Position numbers and translations under genes: made by a program. Below, piece after piece: positions 44,914 to 53,204 of a stretch of 64,000 bases of DNA (within the stretch, counting starts at the first letter, position 1; each line of letters opens with the position of its first letter). Source of the stretch: Sediminimonas qiaohouensis DSM 21189 (lineage in GTDB: Bacteria; Pseudomonadota; Alphaproteobacteria; Rhodobacterales; Rhodobacteraceae); contig NZ_AUIJ01000014.1 of assembly GCF_000423645.1 (NCBI RefSeq), forward strand, positions 1-64,000, given 5' to 3'. The notes under the pieces were generated by a model, which saw nothing but the letters and a program-made list of their open reading frames with translations, had not been told where the DNA came from and searched no databases.

Positions 44914-45861
44914 CTATGCGTTGTCCTTGAACAGCGCGGCGATTGCGTCGATCAGCGGCGCGCGCATTTCGGGGCGTTCCATCAGCACCTCGTGCTCGGC
45001 CCCCTCAATCCAGTTCAGCGTGCCGCCGGGCCAGGCATTCATGCGCTCGGTGATGCGGGACAAATCGACGATGCGCTCGTTGCTGCCCACGAAGGTCGCA
45101 CAGGGTAGGGCCGGCGACGGGCGCCGCGATAGCGCCAGCGTCTCGGCCAGGGCCTCGTGCAGCCAGTGCAGGCTTGGCCCGCCGAGGGCCAGTTCAGGAT
45201 ATTGCAGGCATTGCGCCTGCATGTAGGCGTACATGTCGGGATCCGTGGTCAGCATGTTGTCCGCAAACGGCTCGGCGCTGACATAGGTTTCAAGCTTGGT
45301 GCTGGGGGCCAGCCTGTGGCCCTGGCCAAGCGCGGAGCTGACCGCCGCGATGGCGCCGCCCAAGGTGCGGGTGACCGGCGACATGGCGATGCCCCACATC
45401 GGCCCGGTAAAGGTGCAGGCCCGCACATCGAGGCCGTCCATCACCGCCCGCAGCCCGATACAGCCGCCCATCGAGTGCGCCAGAAGGTAATAGGGGCGCG
45501 GCAGGCCCGCCTTTTGCGCCGCGGCGAGCATGGCGGCGACATCGCGCTGATAATCGGTGAACTTGTCCACGTGACCGATGCGCCGATCGTTCAGCAGGCG
45601 ATCCGACAGGCCCTGGCCACGCCAGTCGATGGCCATCGTGGCAAACCCGTGCGCGGCCAGCTCTGTCGCCGTGCGGCCGTATTTCTCGACGTATTCGGTG
45701 CGTCCGGGGAACAGCAGGACAGTGCCCTTGGCGGCGCCCTGCCGGGCCCAGGCGCACAACCGCAGCCGGATATCATCCTCGGCAGTCACCCACCACGCGG
45801 CAGCATCCGCCGGACCATCGGCCACGTCCGAGAAAAACGGCGCGTCTTCCATGTCAGCCAA
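44914..45861 (-). CDS. Alpha/beta hydrolase (serine aminopeptidase S33 / lysophospholipase type)
   Basis: 315 residues. The alpha/beta hydrolase nucleophile elbow is LLAHSMGGC, with an oxyanion region LFPGRTEYVEKYGRTA near residue 50 and a DWRGQGLS strand. The late Asp (NERIVDLSRITERM) and His (EGAEHEVLMER) complete the triad. It resembles monoacylglycerol lipase and lysophospholipase L2 rather than a peptidase. Its start overlaps the end of the SCP2 gene by 8 bp, suggesting coupled expression and a lipid-related role. Confidence 0.88.
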   Translation of the reverse strand: MADMEDAPFFSDVADGPADAAAWWVTAEDDIRLRLCAWARQGAAKGTVLLFPGRTEYVEKYGRTATELAAHGFATMAIDWRGQGLSDRLLNDRRIGHVDKFTDYQRDVAAMLAAAQKAGLPRPYYLLAHSMGGCIGLRAVMDGLDVRACTFTGPMWGIAMSPVTRTLGGAIAAVSSALGQGHRLAPSTKLETYVSAEPFADNMLTTDPDMYAYMQAQCLQYPELALGGPSLHWLHEALAETLALSRRPSPALPCATFVGSNERIVDLSRITERMNAWPGGTLNWIEGAEHEVLMERPEMRAPLIDAIAALFKDNA

Positions 45862-46144
45862 GGACCGATCCCAGTTTCATCGCCAGGCCCATGTCGCCGT
45901 CAACGGTGAGCTTGCCGCTCATGAAGGCTGCGGTGGGGTTGGTGTCGCCGTCCATCATCGACTGGAACGTCTCGGCATCCGCGGTCAGGGTCACGTCGGC
46001 ATCATCGTCGCCCGCGCGCGCGCCCTGACCATCGACGATGACCGCGCCTTCGCCTTCGATCACGAACTTCGCGGACCCGTCGAAATCGGCCTCGGTCAAT
46101 TTTTCGTTCAGGGCTTCAACGGCCTTGTCAATCACGTTGCTCAT
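45854..46144 (-). CDS. SCP2 sterol-binding domain protein
   Basis: 96 residues from ATG 46144. A stand-alone SCP2 domain, a hydrophobic-cavity lipid-binding fold: FDGSAKFVIEGEGAVIVDGQ, DADVTLTADAETFQSMMDGD, NPTAAFMSGKLTVDGDMGLA. Members bind fatty acids or other lipids. It overlaps the following hydrolase gene by 8 bp, so the two probably act on related lipids; the exact role is unknown. Confidence 0.92.
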   Translation of the reverse strand: MSNVIDKAVEALNEKLTEADFDGSAKFVIEGEGAVIVDGQGARAGDDDADVTLTADAETFQSMMDGDTNPTAAFMSGKLTVDGDMGLAMKLGSVLG

Positions 46145-46216
46145 TCGTGCTATCCTCATATTTCATGCGCCCCGGGGGTAACATTTCCCAATCTGCGCGC
46201 TACACTGAGGCAAGTT

Positions 46217-46777
46217 ATGGGCAGCAATACCTCTTGGATCAATCGTATCGTCGCGGCAGGCATCACGATAGTGATGTTTTCCGTACCCGTGTGGTCACAG
46301 GATGCGCGGCTGCAGGACTTGTATCGCGATCTCGCCGATAGCGGGCCGAAGCAGGCGATAGGGATCGAAAGGGACATCCGGCATGAATGGTCGCGGACGG
46401 GATCTCCGGCGATCGATTTGCTGCTCAGGCGGGGGCGCGACGCGCTGGAGCGGGGCGAGATCGAGGCGGCTTTCGAGCACCTAAGTGCTGCCACCGATCA
46501 TGCCCCGAACGTGGCGCAGGCATGGCATCTGCGCGCGCAGGCGTTTTTCGCGCAGGATCGGCTGGGCCTTGCGCTATCGGATCTGGAGCGGGCGCTGGCG
46601 CTGGACCCGAACCATTTCCAGGCGGCGTTCGGGCTTGCCGCGATCCTTGAGCAACTTGACCGGCCCGAGCAGGCCGCGCGCGCCTATGCGCTTGTCCTGC
46701 GCCTTCACCCACATTACGACAAGGCGCGCGAGGCGCTGGACCGGCTGGAGGCGCGCACCGGCGATCAGACGCTCTAG
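46217..46777 (+). CDS. Exported TPR-repeat protein
   Basis: 186 residues from ATG 46217; a very long upstream extension of the frame runs through the SCP2 gene antisense and is not coding. A hydrophobic N-terminal signal (IVAAGITIVMFSVPVWSQ) is followed by at least three tetratricopeptide units (LLRRGRDALERGEIEAAFEH; AWHLRAQAFFAQDRLGLALS; AAFGLAAILEQLDRPEQAAR). Such proteins are periplasmic scaffolds. The partner is unknown. The gene precedes the helicase operon by 74 bp. Confidence 0.85.
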   Translation: MGSNTSWINRIVAAGITIVMFSVPVWSQDARLQDLYRDLADSGPKQAIGIERDIRHEWSRTGSPAIDLLLRRGRDALERGEIEAAFEHLSAATDHAPNVAQAWHLRAQAFFAQDRLGLALSDLERALALDPNHFQAAFGLAAILEQLDRPEQAARAYALVLRLHPHYDKAREALDRLEARTGDQTL

Positions 46778-46851
46778 CCGGTGCGCGGTGCGGGCCGCTA
46801 TAGACAAGGCGTGCGCAGCGGCGCGGGCACGCAGAATTCGGGGTACGATCC

Positions 46852-49680
46852 ATGGCCGAACCCTCTCGGATCACGGCGGTTCTGGGGCCGACCAATACCG
46901 GCAAGACACATTACGCGATCGAGCGCATGCTGGGCTATCGCAGTGGCGTTATAGGGCTGCCGCTGCGCCTGCTGGCACGCGAGGTCTATGACAAGATCGT
47001 CGCCGCGCGTGGGCCGTCGGTCGTGGCGCTGGTCACGGGCGAAGAGCGCATCGTGCCGCCGCGCACGCAATACTGGGTCTGCACGGTCGAGGCGATGCCC
47101 GAGGGGCTGGGCGCCGATTTCGTCGCGGTGGACGAGATACAGCTTTGCGCCGATCCGGAGCGCGGCCACGTGTTCACCGACCGTCTGCTGCGCGCGCGCG
47201 GGGAGCACGAGACGCTGTTCATGGGCGCAGACACGATGCGCAGCGCGATTGCCGCGCTTGTGCCGGGGGTCGAATTCATGCACCGCGAGCGGATGTCGCA
47301 GCTATCCTATGCGGGTTCAAAAAAGATTAGCCGTATGTCCGCGCGAAGCGCGATTGTCGGATTTTCTGTTGAAAATGTATATGCGATAGCCGAATTGCTG
47401 CGCCGGCAAAAGGGTGGTGCGGCGGTTGTCATGGGGGCGCTCAGCCCGCGCACGCGCAACGCGCAGGTGGAGATGTATCAAAACGGCGATGTGGATTTCC
47501 TTGTCGCCACCGATGCGATCGGCATGGGGTTGAACCTCGATATCGACCACGTTGCGTTCTCGTCCCTGAGCAAGTTCGACGGGCGGCGCATGCGGGCGCT
47601 GGCCCCCAATGAGCTGGCGCAGATCGCGGGCCGGGCGGGGCGCGGGATGGCGCACGGATCATTCGGGGTAACGGGCGAGGCGCCGCCGTTGGAGGACCAC
47701 GTCGCGCAGGCGATCATGGAACACCGCTTTACCCCGATCCGGCGGTTGCAGTGGCGCAATCCGTCGTTGTCCTTCGGCAGCATCGATGCGCTGGTCTCGG
47801 CCCTTGAGCAGGCACCCAAGGATGATCTGTTGACGCGGGCCCGCGAGGCCGATGACCTGGGTGCACTCAAATCGCTATCGTCGGTCGCCGAGGTGCGCGC
47901 GCGGGCCAGCGATCCGGCCTCGGTGCGGCTCCTGTGGGATGTTTGCCGCATCCCCGATTTCCGCGGAATCAGCAACGCCGAGCATGCCGGCCTTCTGGAG
48001 GCGATCTACGGCTTCTTGCATGAGGGGGGGCGCGTGCCGGACGATTGGCTTGCGCGGCAGGTCAAGCGTATCGACCGCACCGATGGCGACATTGACGCGC
48101 TGTCGAAACGGCTGGCATTTATCCGCACATGGACGTATGTCGCGCAGCGATCGGGCTGGGTACATGACGAAAGTCATTGGCGCGGGCGCACACGCGCGGT
48201 AGAAGATCGCTTGTCGGACGCGCTGCACGAGCGGCTGACGCAGAGATTTGTGGATCGGCGCACCTCGGTTTTGTTGCGCCGACTCAAGCAGAAGGAGGCC
48301 ATGGTGGCCGAAGTGAACGACAAGGGTGAAGTGACGGTCGAGGGCGAGTTCGTCGGCCGTCTGGAAGGGTTCCGCTTCCGTCAGGACAAGGACGCCACCG
48401 GCCAGGAGGCCAAGACATTGCGGCAAGCCAGCGCCGCCGCATTGGCGCCTCAGTTCAATCTGAAGGCCGACAGGTTTTATAACGCGCCCGATACCGAGAT
48501 CGACTTCACCGAACAGGGCGGTCTGATGTGGGGCGAGCAGGCCGTTGGCAAGCTGGTGGCGGGGGCCGATCCGCTCAAGCCGCAGGTGATGGCCTTTGTC
48601 GACGAGGAGGCGGGCGAGGACGTCGCCGCCAAGGTGCAGCGCCGCCTGCAGCATTTCATCGATCGCAAGATCGCCACCCTGTTCGAGCCGCTGCTGAACC
48701 TGCAACGCGACGAAGAACTGACTGGCCTTGTGCGCGGGTTCGCCTTCCGTCTGGTCGAGGCCATGGGCCTGCTGCCGCGCGGCGAGGTGGCGCAAGAGGT
48801 CAAGGACCTGGATCAGGACGCGCGCGCCAGCTTGCGCAAACATGGCGTGCGGTTTGGCCAGTTTACAATTTTCATGCCCCTGATGCTGAAACCCGCGCCG
48901 ACGCGCCTGCGGCTGGTGCTGTGGTCGCTGACGGGCGGGTTCGATACCTTCCCCGAGGCGCCGCCGCCGGGCTTGGTGACCGTGCCGGTCGCGGCGGATG
49001 TGCCGCAGGGCTATCACACGATGTCGGGTTATCGCGCGGCGGGAACGCGCGCGATTCGCATCGATATGCTTGAGCGTTTGGCCGATATGCTGCGCGGCGA
49101 GGACAGCCGCGCCGGGTTCGAGGCCAGCGCGGATATGCTGTCGATCACCGGCATGACGCTGGAGCAATTCGCCGAGTTGATGCAGGGGCTGGGTTACGCG
49201 GCCGAGCGGGGCGAGCGCGAAAAGGTCAAGCCGGTCGATCAGGCGGTGAAAGACGCACCGGCCAGCAATGCCGAGACCGATGCCGCCGCCGCAGCAGATC
49301 CCGCGACGGACGCCCCCGAACACCCCGCCCCCGAGGCCGAGACGCCCGAGCAGGACACCGCGGCGGTCCCCGATGAGCAAGCGCCGCCCAAGGCCCCGGC
49401 CGAGCCCGCGACGGCCGAGCCGGAAACCGAGGTGTTCTATACCTTCACATGGGCGCGCAAACCCGCCGGTGCGGGGCGTGGGCCGCGGGGCCGCGGCGAC
49501 AAGCCGCAGGGCCGTGCCAACGCGAAACCGGGCAAGGGGCGCGGCCCCAAGGGCAAAGGCAAGGGCAAGCCAGACGCCGCACCCAAAAACGCAGAGGCCC
49601 GCCCGCCCCGGAGCAAGGACCGGATCGACCCGGACAACCCGTTTGCTGCCGCGCTGATGGGGCTCAAGGACAAGAAGTGA
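46852..49680 (+). CDS. SUV3-like helicase with basic C-terminal tail
   Basis: 942 residues. An alphaproteobacterial relative of the mitochondrial RNA helicase SUV3. Seen: Walker A GPTNTGKTHYA at residues 12-20, motif II DEIQ in AVDEIQLCAD, TDAIGMGLNLDI (motif V) and QIAGRAGRG (motif VI). The middle has the SUV3 helical bundle and a long alpha-rich region. The last 150 residues are low-complexity, first acidic/Ala/Pro-rich then Gly/Lys/Arg-rich (GRGPKGKGKGK), likely binding RNA. It heads the cluster with the S4 protein, fdxA and carD. Confidence 0.88.
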   Translation: MAEPSRITAVLGPTNTGKTHYAIERMLGYRSGVIGLPLRLLAREVYDKIVAARGPSVVALVTGEERIVPPRTQYWVCTVEAMPEGLGADFVAVDEIQLCADPERGHVFTDRLLRARGEHETLFMGADTMRSAIAALVPGVEFMHRERMSQLSYAGSKKISRMSARSAIVGFSVENVYAIAELLRRQKGGAAVVMGALSPRTRNAQVEMYQNGDVDFLVATDAIGMGLNLDIDHVAFSSLSKFDGRRMRALAPNELAQIAGRAGRGMAHGSFGVTGEAPPLEDHVAQAIMEHRFTPIRRLQWRNPSLSFGSIDALVSALEQAPKDDLLTRAREADDLGALKSLSSVAEVRARASDPASVRLLWDVCRIPDFRGISNAEHAGLLEAIYGFLHEGGRVPDDWLARQVKRIDRTDGDIDALSKRLAFIRTWTYVAQRSGWVHDESHWRGRTRAVEDRLSDALHERLTQRFVDRRTSVLLRRLKQKEAMVAEVNDKGEVTVEGEFVGRLEGFRFRQDKDATGQEAKTLRQASAAALAPQFNLKADRFYNAPDTEIDFTEQGGLMWGEQAVGKLVAGADPLKPQVMAFVDEEAGEDVAAKVQRRLQHFIDRKIATLFEPLLNLQRDEELTGLVRGFAFRLVEAMGLLPRGEVAQEVKDLDQDARASLRKHGVRFGQFTIFMPLMLKPAPTRLRLVLWSLTGGFDTFPEAPPPGLVTVPVAADVPQGYHTMSGYRAAGTRAIRIDMLERLADMLRGEDSRAGFEASADMLSITGMTLEQFAELMQGLGYAAERGEREKVKPVDQAVKDAPASNAETDAAAAADPATDAPEHPAPEAETPEQDTAAVPDEQAPPKAPAEPATAEPETEVFYTFTWARKPAGAGRGPRGRGDKPQGRANAKPGKGRGPKGKGKGKPDAAPKNAEARPPRSKDRIDPDNPFAAALMGLKDKK

Positions 49681-50073
49681 TTGCAAGGGGGTGAGCCGAT
49701 CCCTGAATCAGCTGACAAGATCCGCCTCGACAAATGGCTATGGCAGGCTCGGTTTTTCAAGACCCGCAGCCTTGCGGCGGGCGTTGTGCGCGGGGGGCGG
49801 GTGCGCGTCAACGGCACGCGTGCCGTGAAACCGGCGCAGCAGGTCGGCCCCGGTGACGTGATGACCTTTCCGCAGGCGCGCCAGATTCGGGTTGTTCGGT
49901 TGGTATGTGCGGGCGTGCGGCGCGGCCCGGCATCCGAGGCGCAAACGCTGTACGAGGATTTGACCGAGATCAAGGACGATATCCCGCCCGCTCCGCGATA
50001 CGAGGGCAAGGGGCGGCCCACCAAAAAGGACCGCAGGATAATTGATCTTGATCGCTCGCGGACGCTTGAATGA
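49681..50073 (+). CDS. RNA-binding S4 domain protein (Hsp15-like)
   Basis: 130 residues if translation starts at the TTG at 49681, directly after the helicase stop. The S4 domain is clear: KIRLDKWLWQARFFKTRSLA, VVRGGRVRVNG, VKPAQQVGPGDVMTF. The tail is basic (GKGRPTKKDRR). It may bind ribosomal or stalled-ribosome RNA like Hsp15. The TTG has no ribosome site, whereas AAGGGGG lies 7 bp before an in-frame ATC at 49699 that would give the family-typical N-terminus PESADKIRLDKW; the true start is therefore doubtful. Confidence 0.85.
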   Translation: MQGGEPIPESADKIRLDKWLWQARFFKTRSLAAGVVRGGRVRVNGTRAVKPAQQVGPGDVMTFPQARQIRVVRLVCAGVRRGPASEAQTLYEDLTEIKDDIPPAPRYEGKGRPTKKDRRIIDLDRSRTLE

Positions 50074-50124
50074 TCCGTGGCGCTGGTCTAGGTCACTGGT
50101 GTTCGGGAAAGATGAGAGAATAAT

Positions 50125-50463
50125 ATGACTTACGTAGTCACCGACAATTGCATTGCTTGCAAGTACACCGATTGCGTCGAAGTGTGCCCCGTGGATTGCT
50201 TCTACGAGGGTGAAAACATGCTGGTCATCCATCCCGACGAATGCATCGATTGCGGCGTCTGCGAGCCGGAGTGCCCCGCCGACGCGATCCGCCCGGATAC
50301 CGAGCCGGACATGGAAAACTGGGTCGAGTTCAACAGGAAGTACTCGGAAAACTGGCCGGTCATCATATCCAAGAAAGACCCCCTTCCCGAAGCGGATGAG
50401 CGCGACGGAGAGGACGGCAAGCTGGACAAGTATTTCTCGGAGGCGCCGGGCGAGGGGGGCTGA
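50125..50463 (+). CDS. fdxA: Ferredoxin FdxA (7Fe-8S type)
   Basis: 112 residues, usual length for FdxA. Seen: [14 protein letters not shown] and [12 protein letters not shown], giving ligands for a 3Fe-4S and a 4Fe-4S cluster, preceded by MTYVVTDN. The acidic C-terminal extension (about residues 60-112) is typical of the group. An electron carrier in the cytoplasm; its conserved position between the S4 gene and carD in this order suggests a common regulatory unit, but the physiological partner is unknown. Confidence 0.95.
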   Translation: MTYVVTDNCIACKYTDCVEVCPVDCFYEGENMLVIHPDECIDCGVCEPECPADAIRPDTEPDMENWVEFNRKYSENWPVIISKKDPLPEADERDGEDGKLDKYFSEAPGEGG

Positions 50464-50599
50464 CGTCCGATTCGCAATGCGTGCGGCCTGCGCGCCACCT
50501 GCGCACATGAGGTAATCAGCGTAAGCTGATAGGAAACATGAAAAATCTCATCACAACGGCGGCCGTGCTTTCGGTTGTCGCAAAATTGTGATATACATA

Positions 50600-50711
50600 G
50601 CGGCGTCGTAACTGGCCTATTGAACCCTGCCCGCGCGGGTAACCCGCGTGTCCAAGTGAATCGTGTGATGAAACCCATCGAGATTGGCAATGATCTCGGT
50701 CCGGTTTTTTT
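50600..50711 (+). ncRNA. Candidate small RNA or carD leader ending in a terminator
   Basis: A TATACA at 50592-50597 could be a -10 element, giving a start near 50603. The transcript would run about 110 nt to a hairpin (CGAGAT-TGGCAATG-ATCTCG, 50679-50698) followed by a seven-T run at 50705-50711. CCCGCGCGGGTAACCCGCG in the middle could form an alternative stem. The carD start codon is only 40 bp further on. Confidence 0.4.
50679..50711 (+). terminator. Hairpin with T-run 40 bp before carD
   Basis: CGAGAT pairs with ATCTCG across an 8-base loop; the T-run starts 6 bp later. Too far from fdxA (about 215 bp) to be its obvious terminator; may attenuate carD or end a small RNA. Confidence 0.55.
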
Positions 50712-50750
50712 GTCGGGTTATCAAGGGCGCTGCTTGCAAGGAAGGTTTGC

Positions 50751-51260
50751 ATGAGCAAAACAAAGAAGTCTGAATTCCGCCCCAATGATTTCGTCGTATA
50801 TCCTGCGCATGGGGTCGGACAGATCATATCGATCGAAGAGCAGGAAATTGCCGGTATCCCGTTGGAATTGTTCGTCGTCTCCTTTGAAAAGGACAAGATG
50901 ACATTGCGCGTTCCGACCAACAAGGCGACCGAGATCGGCATGCGCTCGTTGTCCAGTCCCGATGTCATTTCCAAGGCGATGTCCACCCTCAAGGGCAAGG
51001 CCAAGGTCAAGCGCGCGATGTGGTCGCGCCGGGCACAGGAATACGAGCAGAAGATCAACTCGGGCGATCTGATTGCGATCGCCGAAGTGGTGCGCGATTT
51101 GCACCGCACCGATGACCAGCGCGAGCAGAGCTATTCCGAGCGGCAGCTTTATGAGGCCGCGTTGGAGCGCCTGACCCGCGAAGTCGCCGCGGTGAGCGGT
51201 AATGACGAGGTGGCCGCGGCCAAGCAGGTTGACGAGGTCCTGATCACCCGCGCGGCCTGA
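50751..51260 (+). CDS. carD: CarD-family transcriptional regulator
   Basis: 169 residues. CarD/CdnL proteins bind the RNA polymerase beta lobe and stabilise the open promoter complex. Seen: RNAP-interaction domain (Tudor-like) at residues about 9-60, FRPNDFVVYPAHGVGQIISI and KDKMTLRVPTNKATEIGMRS, followed by the helical DNA-binding region (AMWSRRAQEYEQKINSGDLI, AEVVRDLHRTD, YSERQLYEAALERLTREVA). GGAAGG precedes the start. Last gene of the helicase-S4-fdxA-carD cluster and followed by a strong terminator. Confidence 0.95.
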   Translation: MSKTKKSEFRPNDFVVYPAHGVGQIISIEEQEIAGIPLELFVVSFEKDKMTLRVPTNKATEIGMRSLSSPDVISKAMSTLKGKAKVKRAMWSRRAQEYEQKINSGDLIAIAEVVRDLHRTDDQREQSYSERQLYEAALERLTREVAAVSGNDEVAAAKQVDEVLITRAA

Positions 51261-51284
51261 ACCCGGTTGCCACCGCTAGATGAG

Positions 51285-51319
51285 AATGCCGCGTTCCCGG
51301 TCAGGGGCGCGGCATTTTC
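51285..51319 (+). terminator. Bidirectional rho-independent terminator
   Basis: AATGCCGCG and CGCGGCATT form a 9-bp perfect stem, followed by TTTTCG on the plus strand and preceded by an A-containing stretch. It separates carD from the convergent cobS. Confidence 0.8.
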
Positions 51320-51346
51320 GCTTTGTGCGGTGAGGGTTGCGCGGGA

Positions 51347-52108
51347 TCAGATGCACAGCATCCACAGAACGGCAATTTCGCAAAGCTGCTGACACGCGCC
51401 GAGGATATCGCCGGTCTGGCCGCCGATCTTGTGCGCGGCCACCCATGCAACGGCAAAGGCCAGCGCCCCGGTTATCAGGACCGCCGCCAGCATCGTGCCA
51501 AAGCCAAGGCTGAAGAGGGTAATCACCACAGCCACCGCCGCCGCCAGCGCGGCCATGCTGCCGTGCGGGCGACCGACGCTGCGCGACAACCCGTCGTTGC
51601 GCGCATGGGGCAGGGCGACCATCACCGCGGGCATTGCCCCGCGCGACAGGACCGCCGCCGCGATCATCGCGCCGATTGCCGCGCCGTCCTGCCACAAGAG
51701 GCCAAGCGCCCCCCACCGCGCCCCGAGTGACAGCACCAGCGCGATAACCCCGTAGGTGCCGATGTGGCTATCTTTCATGATTTCAAGGCGCCGGGTTTCA
51801 TCCCACCCGCCCCAAAAGCCATCAGCGCTATCGGCCAGCCCGTCTTCGTGCATGGCGCCGGTGAATACGATGAGGCATAGCAGGCTGATCCCCGCCGCCA
51901 TTGGCGCAGGCAATCCGGCCCATGCCGCAAGCGCCCCGACCGCTCCGGCCAGCACGGCGACGATTAGCCCCGCCAGCGGATAGGCCCATACCGCCGTGGC
52001 GGTGCGGGCGAACCGCGCGGGATCAAGCGTGATCGGTAGCCGTGTCAACAATGCCAGCGCCACGCCGATATCCACCGGGGTCGGGCGCCGTGGGTCGGTT
52101 TCGTGCAT
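51347..52108 (-). CDS. cobS: Adenosylcobinamide-GDP ribazoletransferase CobS
   Basis: 253 residues from ATG 52108, which follows AGGAAAAGGCGACACC; the upstream frame is not coding. Joins adenosylcobinamide-GDP to alpha-ribazole in the last steps of vitamin B12 synthesis, in the inner membrane. Seen: N-terminal [10 protein letters not shown], the metal-binding [35 protein letters not shown], and several Ala/Leu-rich helices. It is divergent from cobT, which makes the ribazole phosphate. Confidence 0.95.
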   Translation of the reverse strand: MHETDPRRPTPVDIGVALALLTRLPITLDPARFARTATAVWAYPLAGLIVAVLAGAVGALAAWAGLPAPMAAGISLLCLIVFTGAMHEDGLADSADGFWGGWDETRRLEIMKDSHIGTYGVIALVLSLGARWGALGLLWQDGAAIGAMIAAAVLSRGAMPAVMVALPHARNDGLSRSVGRPHGSMAALAAAVAVVITLFSLGFGTMLAAVLITGALAFAVAWVAAHKIGGQTGDILGACQQLCEIAVLWMLCI

Positions 52109-52187
52109 GGTGTCGCCTTTTCCTGCCTTGTTCGCCCTGCTCAGACGGTTAAACACCCGTAAGCAAATACAATCAACGAGGGATACC

Positions 52188-53204
52188 ATGACCGCGCCAT
52201 TTTCCAATCTCGCCGAGTTTTCCGATTTGCTCGATGCCGCGCCGGCGCGGGACGAAGGCGCCGTTGCGGCCGCGCAAGAGCGCAATGGCCAGTTGACGAA
52301 GCCGCCGGGCGCGCTTGGTCGGCTTGAGGATCTGGCGATTTGGTACGCGGGCTGGCGCGGCACCGCCAAGCCGCAAATCGCGGCGCCGCAGGTCCTGGTG
52401 TTTGCGGGCAATCATGGTGTCACCGCGCAGGGGGTATCGGCCTTTCCGCCCGAAGTGACAGCGCAGATGGTCCAGAATTTCGATCATGGCGGCGCCGCGA
52501 TCAACCAGTTGGCCAACTGCTTTGGCGCGCGGATGGACGTGCACGCGCTGTCGCTTGAGACGCCCACGTCCGATTTCACCGCCGCCCCGGCCATGGACGA
52601 GGCCGGGTTCCTGGAGGCGCTCGGGGTTGGCTGGCAGGCGGTCGATCCAGGGGGCGATGTCCTGATTTGCGGGGAAATGGGGATCGGCAATACCACCTCG
52701 GCGGCGGCGGTCGCGCTGGCGCTCTTTGGCGGCGTGGCGTCTGATTGGGTGGGGCGCGGCACGGGTGTTGACGATGCCGGGCTTGCCAACAAGGCGCGCG
52801 TGGTCGAAGCGGGTGTTGCCCTGCATGGCCGCGAAGGGCAAAGCGGGCTGGATGTGCTGCGTTGTTTGGGCGGGCGCGAGCTGGCGGCGATGGCCGGCGC
52901 GATCGCGCGCGCGCGGGTGCTGCGTATTCCGGTTCTGCTTGACGGGTTCATCTGCACCGCCGCCGCCGCCTGCCTTGATCAGCCTCGGCGCGGCGCGCTG
53001 GATCATTGCGCGGCCGGGCATGTCAGTGTCGAGCCGGGGCACGCGCGCCTGCTTGGGGTGCTGGACAAGGCGCCACTGCTGTCGCTGGGTATGCGCCTTG
53101 GCGAGGGATCGGGCGCGGCGCTGGCGCTTGGGGTGCTCAAGGGGGCGGTGGCCTGCCATTCGGGCATGGCCAGCTTTGCCGAGGCGGGGGTCAGCGAAGC
53201 CTGA
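52188..53204 (+). CDS. cobT: Nicotinate-nucleotide-dimethylbenzimidazole phosphoribosyltransferase CobT
   Basis: 338 residues from ATG 52188, after AACGAGGGATACC. Makes alpha-ribazole 5'-phosphate, the lower-ligand nucleotide of cobalamin. Seen: [35 protein letters not shown], the nucleotide-binding [29 protein letters not shown] and the catalytic Glu in [15 protein letters not shown]. Together with cobS it completes the nucleotide loop. Its stop codon abuts the stop of the convergent antiporter gene in TGATCA. Confidence 0.96.
   Translation: MTAPFSNLAEFSDLLDAAPARDEGAVAAAQERNGQLTKPPGALGRLEDLAIWYAGWRGTAKPQIAAPQVLVFAGNHGVTAQGVSAFPPEVTAQMVQNFDHGGAAINQLANCFGARMDVHALSLETPTSDFTAAPAMDEAGFLEALGVGWQAVDPGGDVLICGEMGIGNTTSAAAVALALFGGVASDWVGRGTGVDDAGLANKARVVEAGVALHGREGQSGLDVLRCLGGRELAAMAGAIARARVLRIPVLLDGFICTAAAACLDQPRRGALDHCAAGHVSVEPGHARLLGVLDKAPLLSLGMRLGEGSGAALALGVLKGAVACHSGMASFAEAGVSEA

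Noticed and set aside
45578-46216. Long N-terminal extension of the TPR protein frame
   Set aside because: It reads through the hydrolase and SCP2 genes on the other strand; the signal peptide at 46217 marks the real start.
47875-49686. 603-codon open frame opposite the SUV3-like helicase
   Set aside because: Its Gly/Leu-rich text is the antisense of the helicase low-complexity tail.
50464-50750. 4.5S or 6S RNA in the fdxA-carD gap
   Set aside because: The conserved SRP RNA tetraloop segment and the 6S central bulge are not present; only a generic terminator-ended leader is supported.
52109-52187. Cobalamin riboswitch between cobS and cobT
   Set aside because: 79 bp is too short and no B12-box-like sequence is seen.
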